Shown piece after piece: positions 34,358 through 43,361 of a stretch of 64,000 nt of DNA. The stretch lies in NCBI RefSeq assembly GCF_900114255.1, contig NZ_FOSL01000010.1, forward strand, positions 1 through 64,000, written 5' to 3'. Under the pieces are notes generated by a model. That model did no database searches and was not told the DNA's origin. It saw nothing but the letters and a program-made list of their open reading frames with translations. This stretch comes from Neomesorhizobium albiziae. GTDB taxonomy: Bacteria; Pseudomonadota; Alphaproteobacteria; Rhizobiales; Rhizobiaceae. Every line of letters starts with the position of its first letter. The first letter of the stretch is position 1. A program made the position numbers and the translations under genes.

Positions 34358-37300
34358 TCACGGCTGCGTGAGTCGGGCAAGCGCGGCATCCATCGTCGCT
34401 GCCGGCAGTGCAATCAGGCGCGCGGCTTCGGTGAACAGCAGCGCCGCCGTCACCGCCTTGCCGGGATAAAGCGGCTGCAGCAGGGCCCGGTAAAGCGCCA
34501 TCTGAAGCACATGGGCAGCGGGGACTTCGTTGATGCCCGTAGGTGCTGGCCGGTTGGTCTTGTAATCGACGATCATCACCGCATCCGGCGTAATAGTGAG
34601 CCGGTCGATCTTGCCGGACACGGCGCGCTCGCGCCCTCTCACCGCAAGCTTGCCCATGATCGAGACTTCGGCGCGCGAGCTTTCCGAGAACAGCGGCGCG
34701 AAAACGGCATCGCCGAGGATGGCGTCGACCGCCGTCAGCGCCTGCTGCCTGTCGGCCTCGCTCCAGGCAGCGCCGGCGCGGCCGAGATAACGCAAGGCGG
34801 CGGCCTGCCGCTCGGCCTCCGGCAGGCCGGGCAGCATCTGCAGCAGGCGGTGCATGGCAAGGCCGCGCTGGATGGCGAAGGACGGCTCCTCCGCCGCGTC
34901 GAGCACCGGCGAGCGGGCCGACACCACCGGCTCGTTGCCTTCCTCGATGAGAGCGGATGCGCCGGATGGCGACAGCGGCCGCGGCAGCGCCGGCGGGGCT
35001 GCCGGCGTCTCGAACAGTTCAGCCGGCAATGGCCCCGTCACGGGCGCCATGGCGACGTCGTCCTCGGCCGCGGCGGCGGCCTCCGGCATCCCGGTGACGC
35101 GGTAGCGCAGAATGGCCTCGCCGCCCTGCGGATCCTGCCGCTCGGCGCTGTATTCGGAACCGCTGAGCGCTCGCCCGACGATCGAATGCCAAGTGCCGCC
35201 GTCGGGTGTCCGCTTGCCGTGGTAGCCGCAGACGATCAGCCGGTCCTCGGCGCGCGTCATGCCGACATAAAGCAGCCGCCGGTATTCCTCCTCGGCCTTT
35301 TGGCGGGCGCGGCGGCCAACCTCTCGCGAAAAGCCGTTGGCGACGTCGCTGGCAGACCGCCACAGGAAACCGCTGCCCGACCACAGTTCGCGCTGCGGCT
35401 CGAACGGCATCAGCCGCGACAGGTGCTGCTCGCTGAACGGCGCTGCGCCGCTGTCGACGAGGAAGACCACCGGCGCCTCCAGCCCCTTGGCGGCATGCAC
35501 CGTCATGATGCGGACCTCGTTGCGCGTCTGGTCCATCTCGCGCTTGATCTCGGGGCCGGCGCTGTCCAGCGTGGCAAGGAAGGCTTCGAGACCGGGCAGG
35601 CCGGTCTGTTCCTCGGCGAGGCAGAAATTCAGGAACTCATCGAGGATATCGCCCGCCTCGTGGCCGAGCCTGCCGACCATCCTCTTGCGGACCTGGTCGC
35701 GGCCGAGCACGCCGGCATAGAATTCGAACACCGGCCGGAAGGCGGCCTCGTTAGCCCATTTGTCGAGCTGGCCGACGATGCCGGTGAGCAAGAGGTCGGT
35801 CTCGGCCTTGCGCCGCAGCGCCGCGATCAGCGAAACGCCGGGCGCGCGGTTCCAGGCAAGTTCGAACAGCGTCTCCTCGCTCTCGCCGAAGATCGGGCTC
35901 TTCAGCACCGCGGCCAGCGACAGGTCGTCCTCTGGCTGCAGCAGGAAACGCCCGAGGGCGGCCAGATCCTTGATCGCGATATGGCCGGGCAGGCTCAGCC
36001 GGTCGGCGCCGGCAACCGGCACGCCGCGGCTCTTCAGGCTGCGGGAGAGCGCATGGACGAAGCGGTCGCGCTTGCGCACCAGCACCAGCACGTCGCCGGC
36101 TGTAAGCCGCTTGCCCGAACCCTCGATGATTTCGCCCGACCTGATCCAGCCTTCGATCGTGGCTGCGATGTTCTCGGCCACCCGCACGGCCGGCGCCTTG
36201 GTGTGGTCGACCGAGAGCCTCCAGTCGTCCGGTTCCTCGACCGCCTCAGTGCCGAGGCTCGGCCAGACCTCCACATAGCCCGCAGCACCCGCGCGGATCG
36301 CCTTGTGGCCGAGCGGATCGGGATCGCGGGTCAGGCCCTTGCGCACCTCCTCGCGGGCAAAGACGAGATCGACCGCGGAAAGCACGTCGTCGGTCGAACG
36401 AAACGACCAGGTGAGCCTCACCGGCTCGAAGCTGCCGTCGGCGGAGCGCACCTGCGCGGAGAATTCGTGCCCGCTCGACGCGAAGGATTCCGGATCGGCG
36501 CCCTGGAAGGAATAGATCGACTGCTTCTCGTCACCGACGGCGAAGATGGTGCGATGGATGTCGTCGCGCGCGCCAAGGCCGGCAAAAAACTCGGCTGCCA
36601 GTTTCTTGACGACGTCCCACTGGTCCGGGCTGGTATCCTGCGCCTCATCGATCAGGATATGGTCGATGCCTTTGTCCAGCTTGTACTGGACCCAGGGCCC
36701 GGCATCCTGGCGCGCCAAAAGACGCACCGTGCGGGTGATCAGGTCGTTGAAGTCGAGAAAGCCGCGCGCACTCTTCAGCTGCTCGTAGCGGGCGATCAGC
36801 CAGTCGGCGATGGTGAGCGCGGCGCGACTGCCCTCCAGCATACGAAACAGCGCGAGCCGGTCGGAGGCGTCGCGGATGCCGATCGCCATGCGGTCGAACT
36901 CTTCCTCGAACCGCGTGAAATGGTTGGCGACATTCTTCGCCGCGATCTGCCTGATGCTGCGCGGCTGCCAGCCCTCGCCGGATCTTTTGGTGAGGAAGAC
37001 ATTCTTGAGCCCCTGCAGGCGCTTCAGCGGATCGTCGATGCGGCAGGCTTCGAGGAGACTACGGGCAAAGTTCTCGGCCACGCTCTTGCCGGCGCGTTCG
37101 GCGCGCTGGAGATATTCGCGGGCGAAGTTCTCATCGAAATAGGCATCCGGCCAGACCGAGCCGGCGATGCCCGCCGCCGTGTCGCCCGGTTCGAAACCGA
37201 ATTCATCGAACAGGTCGATGAAAGGCGGCTCGCCGGGGCTGGCGACCTGCTCGATGAAGCGCCGCAGCCGGTCGCGCTTCTGGACGATCTCGGAGAGCAG

Positions 37301-37891
37301 GCTGTCGAGGCCGAATTCGCCGCCGCGCTCCAGCACGAAGGCGAAGGCCTCGGCGAGTTCGACATTCTCCGCGCTTGCCGCGCCGGAAATCATGTCGCGC
37401 CGCGCTTCGCCGACGAGCGCTGCCTCCATCTGCTGGTCGAGCATTTCGAAATGCCCGGCGATGTTGGCTTCGAGCGGGAACTGATGCAGCAGCGCCTCGC
37501 AGAAGGCGTGGATAGTCTGGATCTTCAGGCCGCCCGGCGTTTCCAGCGCGGTGGCGAAGAGCCGGCGCGCCCGCGCCAGTTTGGCGCGGCCCGGCCGGCT
37601 GCCGTCGATCGCCTCGATCTCGGCCGACAGCTCCTGGTCGTCGAGCATCGTCCATTTGGCGAGGTTGCCGAAAACGCGGTTCGCCATGTTGGCCGCCGCC
37701 GCGCGCGTATAGGTAAGGCACAGTATTTTAGAGGGGTCGGTGCCTTCGAGCAGAAGCCGCGTGACCCGCTGCGACAGGACGTGGGTCTTGCCGGAACCGG
37801 CATTGGCCGACACCCAGACGGAGTTGCGCGGGTCGGACGCCTTCGCCTGCAGCGCGATGGTGTCGCGCGGGATAACCGGCCGCCGCTTCAT
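34358..37891 (-). CDS. addA: Double-strand break repair helicase AddA
   Basis: The 1177-residue protein is the UvrD-type helicase/nuclease subunit of AddAB, which resects DNA ends for RecA. It has the Walker A site SVWVSANAGSGKTHVLSQRVTRLLL (about 24-48), ILCLTYTRAAAANM, HAFCEALLHQFP, motif II as HILIDEAQDTSPDQWDV, motif V/VI in the middle (MTVHAAKGLEAPVVFLVDSG, YVGMTRAEDRLIVCG) and the C-terminal nuclease with VMIVDYKTNRPAP near 1120. ATG 37891 overlaps the addB stop (ATGA). A longer frame on the N-terminal side is not supported by homology. Confidence 0.96.
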   Translation of the reverse strand: MKRRPVIPRDTIALQAKASDPRNSVWVSANAGSGKTHVLSQRVTRLLLEGTDPSKILCLTYTRAAAANMANRVFGNLAKWTMLDDQELSAEIEAIDGSRPGRAKLARARRLFATALETPGGLKIQTIHAFCEALLHQFPLEANIAGHFEMLDQQMEAALVGEARRDMISGAASAENVELAEAFAFVLERGGEFGLDSLLSEIVQKRDRLRRFIEQVASPGEPPFIDLFDEFGFEPGDTAAGIAGSVWPDAYFDENFAREYLQRAERAGKSVAENFARSLLEACRIDDPLKRLQGLKNVFLTKRSGEGWQPRSIRQIAAKNVANHFTRFEEEFDRMAIGIRDASDRLALFRMLEGSRAALTIADWLIARYEQLKSARGFLDFNDLITRTVRLLARQDAGPWVQYKLDKGIDHILIDEAQDTSPDQWDVVKKLAAEFFAGLGARDDIHRTIFAVGDEKQSIYSFQGADPESFASSGHEFSAQVRSADGSFEPVRLTWSFRSTDDVLSAVDLVFAREEVRKGLTRDPDPLGHKAIRAGAAGYVEVWPSLGTEAVEEPDDWRLSVDHTKAPAVRVAENIAATIEGWIRSGEIIEGSGKRLTAGDVLVLVRKRDRFVHALSRSLKSRGVPVAGADRLSLPGHIAIKDLAALGRFLLQPEDDLSLAAVLKSPIFGESEETLFELAWNRAPGVSLIAALRRKAETDLLLTGIVGQLDKWANEAAFRPVFEFYAGVLGRDQVRKRMVGRLGHEAGDILDEFLNFCLAEEQTGLPGLEAFLATLDSAGPEIKREMDQTRNEVRIMTVHAAKGLEAPVVFLVDSGAAPFSEQHLSRLMPFEPQRELWSGSGFLWRSASDVANGFSREVGRRARQKAEEEYRRLLYVGMTRAEDRLIVCGYHGKRTPDGGTWHSIVGRALSGSEYSAERQDPQGGEAILRYRVTGMPEAAAAAEDDVAMAPVTGPLPAELFETPAAPPALPRPLSPSGASALIEEGNEPVVSARSPVLDAAEEPSFAIQRGLAMHRLLQMLPGLPEAERQAAALRYLGRAGAAWSEADRQQALTAVDAILGDAVFAPLFSESSRAEVSIMGKLAVRGRERAVSGKIDRLTITPDAVMIVDYKTNRPAPTGINEVPAAHVLQMALYRALLQPLYPGKAVTAALLFTEAARLIALPAATMDAALARLTQP

Positions 37892-40800
37892 TCGGCGCCG
37901 TCCGCTTCGGCATCCTCGGCGCCCGCCGACCATTCGAGCACCCGGGCAAGGTGATCGTAGTCGCCGTCCATGTCGCCCTCGCGGAACGGCAGCGCCCGCG
38001 ACAGGTACCCGCTGTCGGCGTTGTTGTAGTGGGCAAGGAGCTGTTCCAGCCGGCGCCACGCGTCGTCGGCGAGTTCAGGCGCGCTCTTGGACTTGCGGTC
38101 GTGCTCCAGGATCGACTGTTCCTCGACCTCGCCATTGGCCTTGAAGCGGACGAAGGCAAGCTGCGCGGGCAGCATGGGGCCGATATCCTTGAACGCGCCG
38201 CGTTTCAGCAATGCGCCTTCCAGCGCCAGTTGCGGCGCCAGCAGCGTGTGCGCCTGGCCGCGCGACGGCGAAGACCCGGTCTTGTAATCCAGGATGTCGG
38301 CCATGCCGGCGGGCCGCAGATCGATTCGGTCGGCGCGGCCGGAAAGCGTGGCGCCCGTTTCGCCGACAGGCAGGGCTTCGGCGCGCTCTTCAGGTCGGCG
38401 TCCGGTTACGCCGTCGGCGCGGCCGCGTTCCCAGTCGAGGATGTTGCCGGCGAGTGCTTCGAAACGCGGCCACCACACGGCCTGAACGTCGACAGGCAGC
38501 GCGATCTCGGCAAAACACGTTCTGCCGATGTCCAGCAGCACGGACGCCGCGTCCGGGCCTGCGGCGTCGACATCGGCTTGCGCGAAGCGGTGCATGATTT
38601 CGTGAAACAGCGTTCCGCGCTCGGCAGCCCCCGGGTCGCGGACCAGCGCCTCGACCGGAGCCAGCCCAAGGATGCGCCGGGCGTAGACGGCGTAGGGATC
38701 GCGGCGCAGCGTCTCGATCTCGGTCACCGAAAAACGCTTCGGCCTGGCGTCGAGCCGTGGCTTCGGTTTCGGGCGCTTGACGAACGGCTTCTCCGCGCCC
38801 TTGTCCAGCGCCCGCGCCCAGCCAAGCAGTTCGTCGCCGCGCGCGCGCAATTGCCTGGCATGATCGTCGCCGGCGAACGTCAGCAGCCGCTGCAGCCAGC
38901 GCGACGGCACAGCCGGCGCGTCGCCGGAGCGTGCCGCGCGCGTGAGCACCACTTTTTCCGCTCCCATCGCAGTCCAGAAGTCGTGCGCGGCAAGACCGAT
39001 GCGGCGCTCCGGCGGCTCGAGGTCGATGCCCGCCTTCATGACACGCGACATGAAACGGTCGGCCTCGGCGCGGCGCGGCCAGCTGCCCTCGTTCAGTCCG
39101 CCCAGAACCAGCGTGTCGACCGTCTGCAAACGGGCTTCGAGCGCGCCCCAGATGGAGACGCGGCCATCGCCGCCGGATGCTGGCTTGACCACCTCCGTGG
39201 CGATCAGCGCGGCAAGCACGTCCGGCCACTCGGCGGCGGTGAAATCCAGCGTGGCGGTGGTGGACAGAACCTGGCGCAGGAAGCCGGCTAGTTTCTGGCC
39301 GGCGTCTTCGGCGTAGAGATCCGCGAGGTCGCCTGCCGCACCGCGGCCGATGTTCTCAAGCGCCTCGACGGTGGCGCGCACGATGTCGGGCAGGTTCACC
39401 TGGCCCACCCCGCGAAACGCCAGCAGCGGCTCCAGCGCCCGGTTCAGGCTCGCCAGCAATTGCCTCGCCTCCGAGCTGCGCCGCGCATTCAGCCGGGAGA
39501 GCCATGACGGGGCGTGGCGGTCGGCGCCAAGCGACCGAAGCCGGCGCTCGAACGTCTCACCAAGTCCGGCGATATCCGGCCGGCCGGTGCCGCCGCGCAG
39601 CGCCACGAGTTCGATCGCCTCGGCGGCGCGGCGCACCGTGGCGCGATCCGACGCGAGGCCGAGCAGCGGGTGCTTCAGCAATGCGAGGATGGCGACGGGA
39701 TCGCCCGGCCGGAAGACGGTTTCGGTGAGCAGGCGCAGCAGCGTCGCAGGCGCGGTGCGCGCCAGCGGCAGGCCGCCGGAATCGTCGGCCCGGATGTCGA
39801 AGCGCAGGAGTTCGGCCGAAACCCGCCGCGCCAGGTTGCGGTCCGTGGTGACGAGTGCTGCACTCCTGTCGCCCGGCGCGATGGCGCGCCTGAGCGCGAT
39901 GGCGATCGCCATCGCCTCGTCGCGCTCGTTGGCCGCCTCGACCAGCGTGACGTCGGCGAAGGCGGCGGCGATACCGGCTTCCGGGAACGCTCTTCGGCTG
40001 GCGATCCAGCCATCGGTCGTCGCCGCCGGACGCAGCGCCTCACTTACCAATCCGGAACGCAGCGCCAACGGCTGGGGTGCTGCCGCGATCTCCGGCACAT
40101 CGGCACGGCTGAGCCCGAACCGGCGCAACAGCTTGGCGAGGCCGTACTGCGGGTGGCCGAGCACCGAAGGCTCGGGCGCGGCATCGGCGATGACCGACCA
40201 TGTCTCGTCGTCGAGATGCCGGTCGAGCCCCGGCAGCACCACCGCTCCATTCGGCAATCGCGCGATCACCGACAGGAGTTCGGCCGTCGCCGGCACCGAG
40301 CCAGTCGACCCGGCAGCGATGACCGGCCCGGCCGGCGGCATCCGCTGCAGCCGCGCGGCCTCTGCCAGGATCAGCGCATTGCGGTGCGCGGCGGGATTGG
40401 AGCGGTCGCGTTCCCGCAACAGTTCGGGCCAGGCGGCGGTGACGATCTCCAGGAAGTTGAGGGTCACCTGCCACCAGCTCGCCAGGTCGCCGGAGACGAG
40501 ATCGCCAAGCCGCGACCAGTCGGAGCCCTCGGTCTCGATCTCGTCCATCAGGGCGGCGAGATCGCGCGCCAGCCAGATCGAATCGGCCGCCGACGCGGGC
40601 ACCACGACCTCTTCCGCAAACAACGCGGCGACGTGCGCCGGCAGCCGCTTCTTCCAGGCGCGCACCAGCGGCGCCAGAAGCAGCAGGCGGTCGATCGCGG
40701 CGATCGGAGGCGCGATGTCGAGCGCCGCACCCCCGCCCGGCTCGAACAGCACCTCGTCCTCGTCGAATTCGCCCAGCGCCCGGATCGTCGGCAGGATGGC

Positions 40801-41055
40801 GGAGCGGCCACCATGAAGATCGACGAAGACGCCGCGAAGCTCGCGCGCGGCGCGCCGCGTCGGCACGAAGATCGTCGCGCCGGCTAGTTTCAGCGGGTCG
40901 CCGTCGAAACTGAAGCCGGGCGCCAACTCACCCGACAGCAACGCCTTGGCAAGTGTGGGCAGGAACGGGACGCCGGTCGGGATGGAAAAAACACTAGAGC
41001 GCCGCGCGTCCTGTTGGACGCGCAAAGGACGCTCTAAAACTTTGAACCTATGCAT
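37888..41055 (-). CDS. addB: Double-strand break repair protein AddB
   Basis: The 1055-residue partner of AddA in alphaproteobacteria. It has the inactive helicase start VFSIPTGVPFLPTLAKALL and the C-terminal nuclease (RGTLFHEIMHRFA, then LRPAGMADILDYKTGSSPSRGQAHTLLAPQLALEGAL with the DYK motif). Only one cysteine is present (in DIGRTCFAEIALP), so the four-Cys iron-sulfur cluster of Bacillus AddB is absent. The start is uncertain: the ATG at 41055 and about the first 20 codons come from a dispersed repeat; a TTG inside the repeat is an alternative. The stop overlaps the addA start. Confidence 0.93.
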   Translation of the reverse strand: MHRFKVLERPLRVQQDARRSSVFSIPTGVPFLPTLAKALLSGELAPGFSFDGDPLKLAGATIFVPTRRAARELRGVFVDLHGGRSAILPTIRALGEFDEDEVLFEPGGGAALDIAPPIAAIDRLLLLAPLVRAWKKRLPAHVAALFAEEVVVPASAADSIWLARDLAALMDEIETEGSDWSRLGDLVSGDLASWWQVTLNFLEIVTAAWPELLRERDRSNPAAHRNALILAEAARLQRMPPAGPVIAAGSTGSVPATAELLSVIARLPNGAVVLPGLDRHLDDETWSVIADAAPEPSVLGHPQYGLAKLLRRFGLSRADVPEIAAAPQPLALRSGLVSEALRPAATTDGWIASRRAFPEAGIAAAFADVTLVEAANERDEAMAIAIALRRAIAPGDRSAALVTTDRNLARRVSAELLRFDIRADDSGGLPLARTAPATLLRLLTETVFRPGDPVAILALLKHPLLGLASDRATVRRAAEAIELVALRGGTGRPDIAGLGETFERRLRSLGADRHAPSWLSRLNARRSSEARQLLASLNRALEPLLAFRGVGQVNLPDIVRATVEALENIGRGAAGDLADLYAEDAGQKLAGFLRQVLSTTATLDFTAAEWPDVLAALIATEVVKPASGGDGRVSIWGALEARLQTVDTLVLGGLNEGSWPRRAEADRFMSRVMKAGIDLEPPERRIGLAAHDFWTAMGAEKVVLTRAARSGDAPAVPSRWLQRLLTFAGDDHARQLRARGDELLGWARALDKGAEKPFVKRPKPKPRLDARPKRFSVTEIETLRRDPYAVYARRILGLAPVEALVRDPGAAERGTLFHEIMHRFAQADVDAAGPDAASVLLDIGRTCFAEIALPVDVQAVWWPRFEALAGNILDWERGRADGVTGRRPEERAEALPVGETGATLSGRADRIDLRPAGMADILDYKTGSSPSRGQAHTLLAPQLALEGALLKRGAFKDIGPMLPAQLAFVRFKANGEVEEQSILEHDRKSKSAPELADDAWRRLEQLLAHYNNADSGYLSRALPFREGDMDGDYDHLARVLEWSAGAEDAEADGAE

Positions 41056-41095
41056 CGTGCTTTCCGAAAATCGGAATCGATTTTCGGGCCGATGC
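40995..41095. repeat. Dispersed repeat R3 overlapping the addB start
   Basis: The first half reads TAGAGCGCCGCGCGTCCTGT, then TGGACGCGC and AAAGGACGCTCTA, an inverted repeat whose arms are AGAGCG...CGCGCGTCC and GGACGCGC...CGCTCT. The second half is a hairpin bounded by GCATCG (41052) and CGATGC (41090) with CGAAAATCGGAATCGATTTTCG inside. Elements with this two-part structure are common in rhizobial intergenic regions. One copy only is in this window. Confidence 0.75.
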
Positions 41096-41115
41096 CTTCG
41101 GCGGCTCGCGGCCGG

Positions 41116-41844
41116 TCATCGCCCTTCCGCCAGCCTCACGGCGGCCTCGGCCGCCGGGATGGCATCCGGGGTGCCCACGGTGATCCAGCGCCCTTCCATG
41201 GTCACGCCGTGGAGCCGGCCCTTGGCGATCGCCTGATCGAAATAAAGGTTGAGCGAATGGCGGCCGGCCGGCGCGCCCTCGAAAATACCGGGGTCGACGA
41301 TTGCCGCGCCGGCATAGATCAAACCATCCGCCGCGCCGTTCGAGCGCGCGAGCCTGCCATCGGCGGCACGCAGGAAGTCGCTGCCGCCGCTGTGACCCGT
41401 CGCCGATTGGAAGTCCGCCAGCATCAGCAAGATATCCATTCTCGACGCGTCCCATGCAAGGGCAAGCCAGTCGAGATTGAGAACCGAGCGATCGATCCAG
41501 AACGTATCGGCATTGAGGACGAAGAACGGCTGCTCGCCGAGCATCGGCAGCGCACGAACGATGCCGCCTGCCGAATCCAGCAGGCCATCGCGCTCGTCCG
41601 ATATGACAACCTTCGGCTCCTGCCTTTCAGCCACATGGGCGATGATCTGGTCGGCCAGGTAATGGACGTTGACAACGGCTTTCGACACCCCGGCCGCGGC
41701 AAGGCTGTCCAGCCCCCAGTCGAGCAGGGTCTTGCCGGCGATCTTCACCAGCGGCTTCGGCAATGTCGCGGTGATCGGCAGCAACCGCTTGCCCAGTCCG
41801 GCCGCCAGCACCATCGCCACGTCGGGCTTTTCCTGTCCGCTCAT
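41116..41844 (-). CDS. murU: N-acetylmuramate-1-phosphate uridylyltransferase
   Basis: The 242-residue GT-A fold nucleotidyltransferase has the UTP-binding start MVLAAGLGKRLLPITATLPKPLVKIAGKTLLDWGLDSLAAAGV (11-53) and GGIVRALPMLGEQPFFVLNADTFW with the metal Asp. In Pseudomonas and others MurU makes UDP-MurNAc from MurNAc-1-phosphate in a recycling route that bypasses MurA. The neighbouring amgK domain makes the MurNAc-1-phosphate, so both steps are encoded by adjacent coupled genes (ATGA overlap at 41841-41844). Its stop is 20 bases from the R3 repeat before addB. Confidence 0.92.
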   Translation of the reverse strand: MSGQEKPDVAMVLAAGLGKRLLPITATLPKPLVKIAGKTLLDWGLDSLAAAGVSKAVVNVHYLADQIIAHVAERQEPKVVISDERDGLLDSAGGIVRALPMLGEQPFFVLNADTFWIDRSVLNLDWLALAWDASRMDILLMLADFQSATGHSGGSDFLRAADGRLARSNGAADGLIYAGAAIVDPGIFEGAPAGRHSLNLYFDQAIAKGRLHGVTMEGRWITVGTPDAIPAAEAAVRLAEGR

Positions 41845-43352
41845 AAAACGCGCTCCTCGAGGAAGCCGGATTTTTCATAGAGCGCCCGCAGTTCTGCAAG
41901 CGAGGAATGCACCAGCACCCGCCGCAGATAGTCGCGGATCCTCGGCAGGTGCCGGAGATAGTCGGGCTTGCCGTCGCGCCGGTACAGCCGCACGAAAATG
42001 CCGAGTATCTTGGAATTGCGCTGCGCGGCCATGATCGCATAGGCCTCGGCGAAGCCGTCCACGTCGAAACCGCCGGTTCGCTGCCTGGCCGCGACATAGG
42101 CCTCGACCGCCGTCTTCTCCAGCTCCGGCGTCATGGTAACCCGCGCGTCGAGTGCGAACGAAGCGACGTCGTAGGCGGTCGGGCCGATCAGGCCGTCCTG
42201 GAAATCGACGATGCCCAGACGGTAATGGCCGGTCCTGTCGCCGCGCCAGACGATGTTGGGTGACTGGAAATCGCGGTGCATGAAGCCGTATTGCTTGCCT
42301 TCAAGCCTGTCGAAGACGCGATTCCACGCCTGCGTGAAAGCGTTGCGCTCGGCAGACTCTGCCGCCCTGCCGAAGGCTTCGGGCACGTACCAGTCGAGCA
42401 GCAGCTCGACCTCGATCATCATGGCGTCGCGGTCGAAAGGCGGAATGCGGTGCACGACGCCGGGCGCCGCTTCAGCCTCATCCGGCCAGTCCCTGACATG
42501 CATTGCCGCCAGCAATTCGGCGGCGGCTGTAAGGCGCTCCGGCACCGGTAGGCCCGCTTCGTCGAGGAAGTTGCCGGTGCCGAGATTCTCGATCAGGAGG
42601 AAGCCCGCGTCGAGATCCCGTTCGAATATTTCGGGAACGGTCACGCCGTTCTTCTTCAGCATGCGGGCGATGGCGACGAAAGCCGCCACCGTCTGCGCCG
42701 TGTGTGCGATCTCGGCGTAGGGCTTGCCGTCGCGGACGGGCGGCCCGAGCACCAGCCGCGGCGAGTTCATCAGGATGCGCGAGGGCAGCGCAGCGGCCGT
42801 CACGGTCTCGTAGCTGCGTGCCGAGGCATCGCCCGAAAAGAGCGCGCGATCGGCGTCGCCATTGCCGGTGCGATCGAGAAAATCACGCGCCGCAAACGAG
42901 CGTGCGATGCGCGAAAGCGCCGCCTCGGGGCCGCTCAGCACCGCGCGGCGGCCATCGCCTTCATGCTCCAGCGTAATGAAAATCGTGCCAGCCGGGAGAT
43001 GACTGCCAGCCTTTTCCGGCCATTCGATGATGGCGACGCCATTCTTGCCGGCCTCGTCGAAGCCCAGTTCGTCGAGTTCGTCCACGGACGAAAGCCGGTA
43101 GAGATCGAAATGCTGGACGGCGAGCCGCGTCTCGTAGCTCTGCACCAGCGTGTAGGTCGGGCTCGGCACCTCGAGGTCGGGATCGGCGGCCAGCGCGCGG
43201 ATCAACCCGCGCGCCAGGGTGGTCTTGCCAGCGCCCAGATCGCCCCGCAAGGCCAGCACGTCGCCATTGCGCAAGGCCGCCGCGATATCCTGGCCGAGCA
43301 GCACCGTGGCGCGGTCATTGGCCAGGCTGCATTCCAGCACGCTGCCGTCCAT
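41841..43352 (-). CDS. tsaE-amgK: Fusion of TsaE ATPase and AmgK sugar kinase
   Basis: The 503-residue protein joins two enzymes. Residues 1-150 are TsaE, the ATPase of tRNA t6A37 synthesis, with the P-loop NGDVLALRGDLGAGKTTLARGLIRAL (29-54) and VPSPTYTLVQSYETRLAVQHFDLYRL and EWPEKAG. Residues 165-503 are an aminoglycoside-phosphotransferase-fold kinase like AmgK, with RILMNSPRLVLG, ENLGTGNFLDEAG, the catalytic loop YGFMHRDFQSPNIVW and the DFG-like VDFQDGLIGPTAYDVASF. AmgK phosphorylates MurNAc and GlcNAc at carbon 1. The fusion is a known rhizobial arrangement. murU follows directly. Confidence 0.93.
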   Translation of the reverse strand: MDGSVLECSLANDRATVLLGQDIAAALRNGDVLALRGDLGAGKTTLARGLIRALAADPDLEVPSPTYTLVQSYETRLAVQHFDLYRLSSVDELDELGFDEAGKNGVAIIEWPEKAGSHLPAGTIFITLEHEGDGRRAVLSGPEAALSRIARSFAARDFLDRTGNGDADRALFSGDASARSYETVTAAALPSRILMNSPRLVLGPPVRDGKPYAEIAHTAQTVAAFVAIARMLKKNGVTVPEIFERDLDAGFLLIENLGTGNFLDEAGLPVPERLTAAAELLAAMHVRDWPDEAEAAPGVVHRIPPFDRDAMMIEVELLLDWYVPEAFGRAAESAERNAFTQAWNRVFDRLEGKQYGFMHRDFQSPNIVWRGDRTGHYRLGIVDFQDGLIGPTAYDVASFALDARVTMTPELEKTAVEAYVAARQRTGGFDVDGFAEAYAIMAAQRNSKILGIFVRLYRRDGKPDYLRHLPRIRDYLRRVLVHSSLAELRALYEKSGFLEERVL

Positions 43353-43361
43353 GAAGCGCCG

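Noticed and set aside
34253-37954. A 1233-codon open frame on the plus strand opposite addA
   Set aside because: It is the mirror of the addA coding strand in GC-rich DNA. Its protein is rich in Arg, Gln, His and Ala with no domain, while addA has all helicase and nuclease motifs.
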